Origin: Grammothele lineata
Lineage: Eukaryota > Basidiomycota > Agaricomycetes > Polyporales > Polyporaceae
Reading direction: 5' to 3'
Assembly (NCBI GenBank): GCA_002150815.3
Contig: NDFF03000158.1
Location: 78,088 to 142,087, forward strand
DNA length: 64,000 nt
Made by a program: the position numbers and the translations under genes. The notes under the pieces are model-generated. The model saw only the letters and a list, made by a program, of their open reading frames with translations. It was not told the DNA's origin and did no database searches. This document shows, piece by piece, positions 58,923 through 64,000 of the stretch (the first letter of the stretch is position 1; each line of letters starts with the position of its first letter).

Positions 58923-60348
58923 GGCGGCGCCGGAAACTGAGCAGCGGCGGGGAGGGAGAGGGAGGGGAGCTCGGGTGGGAGGGAGGCGGGGAGGAAACGG
59001 TAGACCGGTCGTTAGCTCGAGGTGCAGGGGCGCTGGCTGGCTAGTGAGTGTGTGAGAGGAATGAGAGCAGGGAAGAGCAGCCAAGGGATCCTCGACGGAT
59101 CCTCGGCTGGGACCAATCTGGGGAACGTCGGTTGCGGTGGCCGAGCCGCTGCCTGGCGCTGCCCAGCGCTCAGCGTGCCACCAAACTAGGACTCGGAGCG
59201 GGACTGCTAATCGCAGTAGCTCCAGTCGAGCCGTGCCGGGATCTAAGACGTCATGCTCTCGTTCTGTGCCGTTCTGTGGCTGCATCTGCGTGCCGTACGT
59301 CCATTGACGACGCCTGCCCTACTTATCGCCCGCCCATCGACTGCGACGACGCCCGCCCCGCCGCCTCCGGCCCGAGTCGCACAAGGTTGCAGTCTCACAC
59401 TCAAGAACCTTGCGGCGCACGCTAAGCCAGAGAGAGCAGCAAGAGTGCATTGGAACGAGGACGGGGACGGGGACAATCATGTCATGAGTACTAGCGAATC
59501 CAGCCGAGCTGCGTACTACGACGGACGACGGACGGTGTATGTACAATACGATGTGCAGTAGACAAGGACGGGGACAGAGATGGGGACGGAGACAGAGGCA
59601 GTATAGAAGAGCGATCGATTGAAGAACCGGGGCCTGAGATAGATCTCACAGACTGAGACTGAGATTGAGATAGACGAACGGACGGGAACATATGACGGGC
59701 GGACGGACAGACGGGGAGGTGGGCAGATACGGACTGTGGATTGTGGATGTGGATGTGGTGGGGGAGCGGACGGATGATCCGTGGGTAGGTAGGTAGATGG
59801 GAAGGCAAGTGTAGGGGAGCTCGAGACCGATCAAAATCGACTGAACCCTGGACATGTAGACGGAACGGCAAAGAAAAATCAAGTGGGAGTGATACGGATA
59901 GGGAATCGGGATTGGGACTGGGATATCTTGACGCTTGTGCTCGTGCTCGGGCGAGGGATGGGATGGGATGGGATGGGGGGATATCAGTGGTGGCGTGAGA
60001 GGCGGAGACCGTGGCGATGGAGATGCGCGGAGACGGGAGACGGGGGCGGGGTCATGGGTCATAAGGGGCGTAACAACAAAAGGTAATAACATAGTGTCAT
60101 AAAGGCAAGAAGCATTAGCGGCAGACGCGCGCGGCCGAGCGCGATGTGCGGGGGTCAGGAGGGCGTGGGCGTGGTCGGGGTCGTGGGGGCAGCGGCGGAG
60201 GACCAAATCGGTTGCGGTTGTGGGTGGGGATCGGAGGAGGGAGGGAAGGGAGGAGGAGGGAGGATAACAGTCCACAGAGTCAGCGGAGAGCGGAGAGGGA
60301 GCCATGGGCGGGTGTGTATGTACGTATACTCGTGCAGGCGAGCGTGTG
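58923..60348. other. intergenic, AMMECR1 promoter and Rab 3' region
   Basis: A 1.4-kb spacer rich in purine-biased short repeats on the + strand (GGGAC, GGAC, GAGA and GGGAT units between 59460 and 60000). The open frames on both strands follow this bias and are not protein-like. Confidence 0.5.
59955..59974. repeat. (GGGAT)4 tandem repeat
   Basis: Four perfect GGGAT units, followed by a G run, inside the purine-rich spacer. They are not the TTAGGG telomere unit. Confidence 0.8.
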
Positions 60349-61957
60349 CTATGTCGAGCAACAGCTCCATCCGGAGCCAGAGCTGGCCGCGCGGGCCTTT
60401 TCGCGGGCCTCCTCCTGGTCCGCCTGCGCCGCCCACACGGGCGTGCTCGTGCTCGAGAGCAGGACGCTGTCGCGCCGCTTCATCTCGTTCTCCTGCTCGA
60501 TTTTGTCCTTCTTCTGGATGATCGCGTCGATGAGGCTGTCGAACAGGTGCTGGATCCCTGCGTGCCACAACAACCCCCCAAACCGAACGAAACGAAACGC
60601 CACGGAACACAAAAACGGACGTCAGCGTGCGTCCCGCAGACAGACGAACAACGAACAAGCCGGGCGTACGCACCCATGTCGTCCTTAGCCGACACCTCGA
60701 ACAGCTCCATGCCCTTGCGCAGGCCCCACTCCTGGTCCTCGGCCGTCTCCGCCTCGTCCTCGTCCTCCGGCAAGCTATTGCTGCTCCCGTCCCCAATCTC
60801 GTTCCACCCCTGGCGGTACCCGAACCTCGACGCCTGCGCTTGCCCATGCGAATGCGAATGCAGCTGCACGTGCGAATGCGGGTGCGGCTGAGGCGGGGCA
60901 AACGCGGCCTGCTGGCGCGCAGCGGGCGCGGCCGTGGTCGAGTTCGACCTCGGCAGGAGCAGGTCCCCGCTCTTCGCGCGCGGGCGGGTGTACGCGGTCG
61001 TGCTCGAGCGCTTGATCGCGGACGAGCGCGGGTCGTTGTACGCGTTCTCCGCCGCCGCCGCCTCCGGGGGCGGCGTCGACGTCGCCCCTGCGGCCTTCGG
61101 TGATGTTAGGGCAGGCACGGACCGGATGCTCGTGAAGGACGTGAAGCGCGGGCGGATGTACGAGAACGTCGAGGGCGCGGCGGGTGGGGGCGGCGGCGGC
61201 GTTGGTGGACGGGGTGGGGGGAACCAGGTGTGCAGGGACAGACGGGCGAGGTCGGACGTCACTTGGCGGTGACGGTGCAGGTCGGCCTTGGCCCCGACGA
61301 TGTAGATGATGAGGTCCGGGGAGCAGTTCTTCTTCAGTTCTATATGACACACGAGGGCCATCGCGGCGTCAGCGGGACAGCGAGTGACAGCGAGGGCGGG
61401 CGCCCCGCGCGCGCGAGACGGCTGGGGGCGTTGCGCACCTTCGAGCCAGCCACGGACGTCCTCGAAGCTCGACGCGTTCGTGATATCGTACAACAACAGC
61501 GCGGCGTTCGCGCCGCGGTAATACATGGGTGCCTGGCCACGCGGGCGTCAGCGAGGCGGGCCCTGAGACGGTTGCGAACATGCAAGGGAGGGAAAGGAAC
61601 GTTCGGCGAGACGCACCATGCTGCGAAACCGCTCCTGCCCCGCAGTGTCCCACAGCTGCAGCCGGACCTTGGTGCCATCGACGTTGACCTTCTTGGTGAC
61701 GAAGAACGCGCCGGTCGTGGAGGTGGTGTTCTTGGGATCGAACTTGCCCTGGGTGTATCTGTGCAGGAGGCTGGTCTTGCCGACGCCTGAGCGACGTGTC
61801 AGCACCGCCGCCATGTGAAGAGGGTGGATATGAAGGTTCGTGGCTCGAGCGACGCAGCCGGAAACTGACCTGTGTTGCCCATGATGACTATCTTGGCGTC
61901 GACGCCCTGGTCATATCTGGCCTTTCTGTATGGGTCCATACGTGGGTATTCCGGCAT
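60349..61957 (-). CDS. Rab-family small GTPase with a large insert
   Basis: Minus-strand exons 61957-61870, 61786-61617, 61532-61439, 61339-60674 and 60557-60349 give 408 residues, about twice the usual Rab length. GTPase motifs: G1 GNTGVGKTS, switch I region [14 protein letters not shown]3 [34 protein letters not shown], a G4 position reading [20 protein letters not shown], and G5 in [11 protein letters not shown]. Between G4 and G5 lies a low-complexity insert of about 170 residues rich in Pro, Ser, Ala, His and Gln. The C-terminus ends GWSCCST, a CCxx prenylation signal. Rabs direct vesicle traffic; the subclass is unclear, with some likeness to Rab5/Rab22/Rab24-type proteins. The start at 61957 gives [20 protein letters not shown]; upstream frame is open to 62131. 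Confidence 0.85.
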
Positions 61958-62438
61958 GGGGGCGGAGGTGACCGTGGGGGAAGGAGGAAAGGAGGACCGC
62001 GGGTACGCGGGGGGCGGGGCGGGGGCGAGCAGCGCCTGGGAGCTGGCCCGGATAGCGGAGGGAGGCGAGAGAGAAGAAAGAGAGACTGATGCTCTATTCA
62101 GCCGTTTGAGATGCAGAACCACTCCCGCCACGTGCGTCTATCGTAGACGCCCCTTCGGCCACCCGGTACGGGCCCGCCGCGGTGGCTGTGGCCCGCTGTG
62201 GCCGACTGTCCCTCGTTGCGAATTGGTGACGAATCGCAGACCAGCTCCGGGTCTCTCAAACTGCCGGCTCGCATCGCTCTCGTCCAGTCTAGCGCAGCGC
62301 CGACGCTCCCGCCCCGCGCACCTCGGAGTCCATATCCAGATACATGGCATGTAGAGGGGCATGCGCGCATAGTTTTTGATCGTACTCAGACAGTAAATGA
62401 CATAGTGCTATACACCACAGCGCCGCAGTCGGAGCCCT
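61958..62438. other. Rab promoter and RPS7 3' region
   Basis: About 480 nt between two minus-strand genes. No repeat, RNA gene or clear promoter motif recognised. Confidence 0.5.
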
Positions 62439-63170
62439 CTACTCCTGCGCCTGCACCGGGAACTCGAAAACAACATCCTTTCCTGTCAGACGGCGGTAGA
62501 CAGACGAGAACGAGTCAAGCTTGTACTCCAATGACGTCGCGTCCTTGGCGTCAAGGAAACTGAAACACACCGTGTCAGCAACCACATCCACGCTAGTCTC
62601 ACACACCGAATAGAGGAACCGGGCTACTTACACCTTGAGGAGTTTTGAGCCGTCAACGGCAACCCGCGTCCGCTTGCCAACAATCTCCGTGGGGAAGACG
62701 AGGTCCTCGAGGATCCGCTCGTGGACGTTCGTGAGGGTGCGGGAACGGGGACGCTTCTGCTGTACACGCGAGGTCCGGGTGGGCTTGCGCAGCATCCGGC
62801 GCTGGGCGACGAAGACAACATGGCGGTCCGAGAACTTCTTCTCGAGCTCGCGGGTCAGCCTGTCGGGCGCGTCACGGCACAATCAGCAGCCCTTCGAGCC
62901 ACAATCACGCTTGTGCACAGGGACGGACCTCTGCTGGACCTTGTGGAAGGCCTTGAGCTGGGGGACGGGGACAAAGATGACGATGGCCTTCTTGCCACCG
63001 CGGACATCGACCTCGCGCGCGGCGGAGATCTGGAGGGGGCGGAGCTCGCCCTTGAGCTCGGGCGCGCTGTTCTCGAGGTCGATCATCGCCTGCGCGACGG
63101 CGGTCTCGGTTTCATCGGGGGCAGTCCTGGGCGCGTTGGCCGTGCGGAAGATCTTGTGCTGGACGGACAT
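62439..63170 (-). CDS. RPS7: 40S ribosomal protein S7 (eS7)
   Basis: Minus-strand exons 63170-62929, 62859-62632 and 62559-62439 give 196 residues, the normal eS7 length. Motifs: [140 protein letters not shown] and the end [14 protein letters not shown]. eS7 is part of the small ribosomal subunit body. The upstream frame is open but lacks another plausible start; the leader carries an intron at 63347-63190. Confidence 0.98.
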
Positions 63171-63189
63171 CTTGCTGCTTGAGGAGGTC

Positions 63190-63347
63190 CTACGGGACGA
63201 GGAGAGGGATGGGCTCCAGTCAGCATCCACACCGCACACAGGCCATCCATCCCATTCCGCTCATCCAATCCCTCCCATTCCTCCAGACATGCTTCCAACC
63301 GTCCTCTACAACCCATCCATGCAAAGAAACGGCATAATGGTACTCAC
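63190..63347 (-). other. 5' leader intron of RPS7
   Basis: GTGAGT donor at 63347 and TAG acceptor at 63190 define a 158-nt intron 19 nt before the ATG. The upstream exon contains no ATG, so the start at 63170 stands. Leader introns are common in ribosomal protein genes. Confidence 0.55.
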
Positions 63348-63461
63348 CGAGCTTGTCGCCGTCGTCGATAGTGAGTCCGTTGGGTGCCTTCACGCCTACA
63401 CTTTGCGAGCGCCGATGCTGCCTGAGTGGGAAAATGAATAACAAACCCAAATAAAGCGCGC

Positions 63462-63468
63462 CTATATG
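63462..63468 (-). promoter_or_regulatory. TATA-like element of RPS7
   Basis: The minus strand reads CATATAGG in a GC-rich context, about 115 nt upstream of the leader intron donor, a sensible position for the RPS7 promoter. Confidence 0.45.
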
Positions 63469-63799
63469 CGGTCCGGCACAGCCAACTCACTTCCTCTTCA
63501 GCATCCAATCAGCATCCCACTTGTGACTTCGTGCGCGCTGCTCAATGGCCTGACGCCAGCTCGCTCTTGGAGGTCGTTCCTATTCTCCCCAGTTTGTCGA
63601 GGGCGTTGTGAGAAAATATTACTAGCGTAAATGGTACGTGCACCCAGTTCACAAGTGCGGGAGCCGAGGGAGCGACATCTGTACGACTCGGATCGTGTAT
63701 TTGCTGCTGCTGTTGGACTCTGAGGAAAGAGGCTGACGGAGGCTGACGGGGGCTGACCGCGTCGCTGTTGAACGTGTCTGCCGCCACTCCGGTCCAGCC

Positions 63800-63805
63800 T
63801 ATAAG
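63800..63805 (+). promoter_or_regulatory. TATA box of a + strand gene leaving the window
   Basis: TATAAG, followed about 70 nt later by a consensus donor (63876) that begins a 56-nt intron, so transcription very probably starts between them. Confidence 0.5.
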
Positions 63806-63834
63806 AACCTCACCGCTCCCTCGGCTCTTCCCCA

Positions 63835-64000
63835 CTCTCGACCACCACCACCTCGAGCATTCGGCCTCGACATCGGTGAGTTCCCATCCCTTGTTGCCTC
63901 ATCCTGTGCTCACACATACCATCCTATTTAGGACGACGACAACGACGACGACCCACTTGAAGGCCCCGTCAAGAGCGTGGCATATCCCTCGCCAAAGATC
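63835..64000 (+). other. 5' leader of a truncated + strand gene
   Basis: An exon-like stretch to 63875, a GTGAGT...TAG intron at 63876-63931, and the beginning of a second exon that encodes DDDNDDDPLEGPVKSVAYPS in one frame. No ATG is seen before the window ends, so either the leader continues or the start lies in an exon I have not recognised. Product unknown. Confidence 0.35.

Noticed and set aside
59955..59974. GGGAT array as an internal telomere repeat
   Set aside because: The unit differs from TTAGGG and only four copies occur.
1..64000. Search for transposons, CRISPR arrays, rRNA and mobile-element ends
   Set aside because: No transposase or reverse-transcriptase motifs, long terminal repeats, spaced direct repeats or rRNA segments were recognised by eye.

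Overview
The window is nuclear DNA from a filamentous basidiomycete, most likely an Agaricomycete (mushroom or polypore type). The evidence is GC-rich coding sequence, dense genes on both strands, and many introns of about 50 to 65 nt with GTNNGT donors, CTGAC/CTAAC-like branch sites and CAG/TAG acceptors. The eukaryotic housekeeping proteins are fungal in type. I see no transposon, CRISPR array, tRNA or rRNA gene. Gene models were spliced by eye. Where I list exons, the exon sum was checked to be a multiple of three.

Layout. 1-242: 3' end of a GNAT-like acetyltransferase (+). 748-2252: ER t-SNARE UFE1/syntaxin 18 (+). 2453-3703: TVP38/DedA-type Golgi membrane protein (-). 4271-10445: 15-exon DDX60/Ski2-like RNA helicase (+). 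10856-11875: small unknown protein (+). 12561-16405: Argonaute with more than 20 exons (+). 17086-18584: GTP cyclohydrolase I (-). 19698-22670: ABC half-transporter (+). 23202-27750: PHO81, SPX-ankyrin-GDPD (-). 28132-29626: PEX12 (-). 30064-37381: THO2 (-). 38719-46630: three tandem paralogues of a secreted six-hairpin (GH105/88-like) glycosidase (+). 47045-47607: small membrane protein (+). 48089-52778: replication-checkpoint mediator MRC1/claspin (-). 53137-54648: RPL3 (+). 55244-57082: mitochondrial PPR protein (+). 57463-58922: AMMECR1-domain protein (-). 60349-61957: Rab GTPase with a large insert (-). 62439-63170: RPS7 (-). The promoter and 5' leader of another + strand gene run off the right edge.

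Most of this is an ordinary eukaryotic gene mix without operon logic. Two neighbourhoods stand out. First, a DDX60-like helicase, an unknown protein and an Argonaute lie head to tail on the + strand within 12 kb; the first and last belong to families linked to RNA surveillance or silencing. Second, the three GH105-like genes form a recent tandem array with different intron content and C-termini. The Argonaute keeps a full D-E-D-D slicer tetrad, has an unusual residue at the 5'-base-stacking position of the MID domain, and appears to contain exons of 3 and 6 nt.
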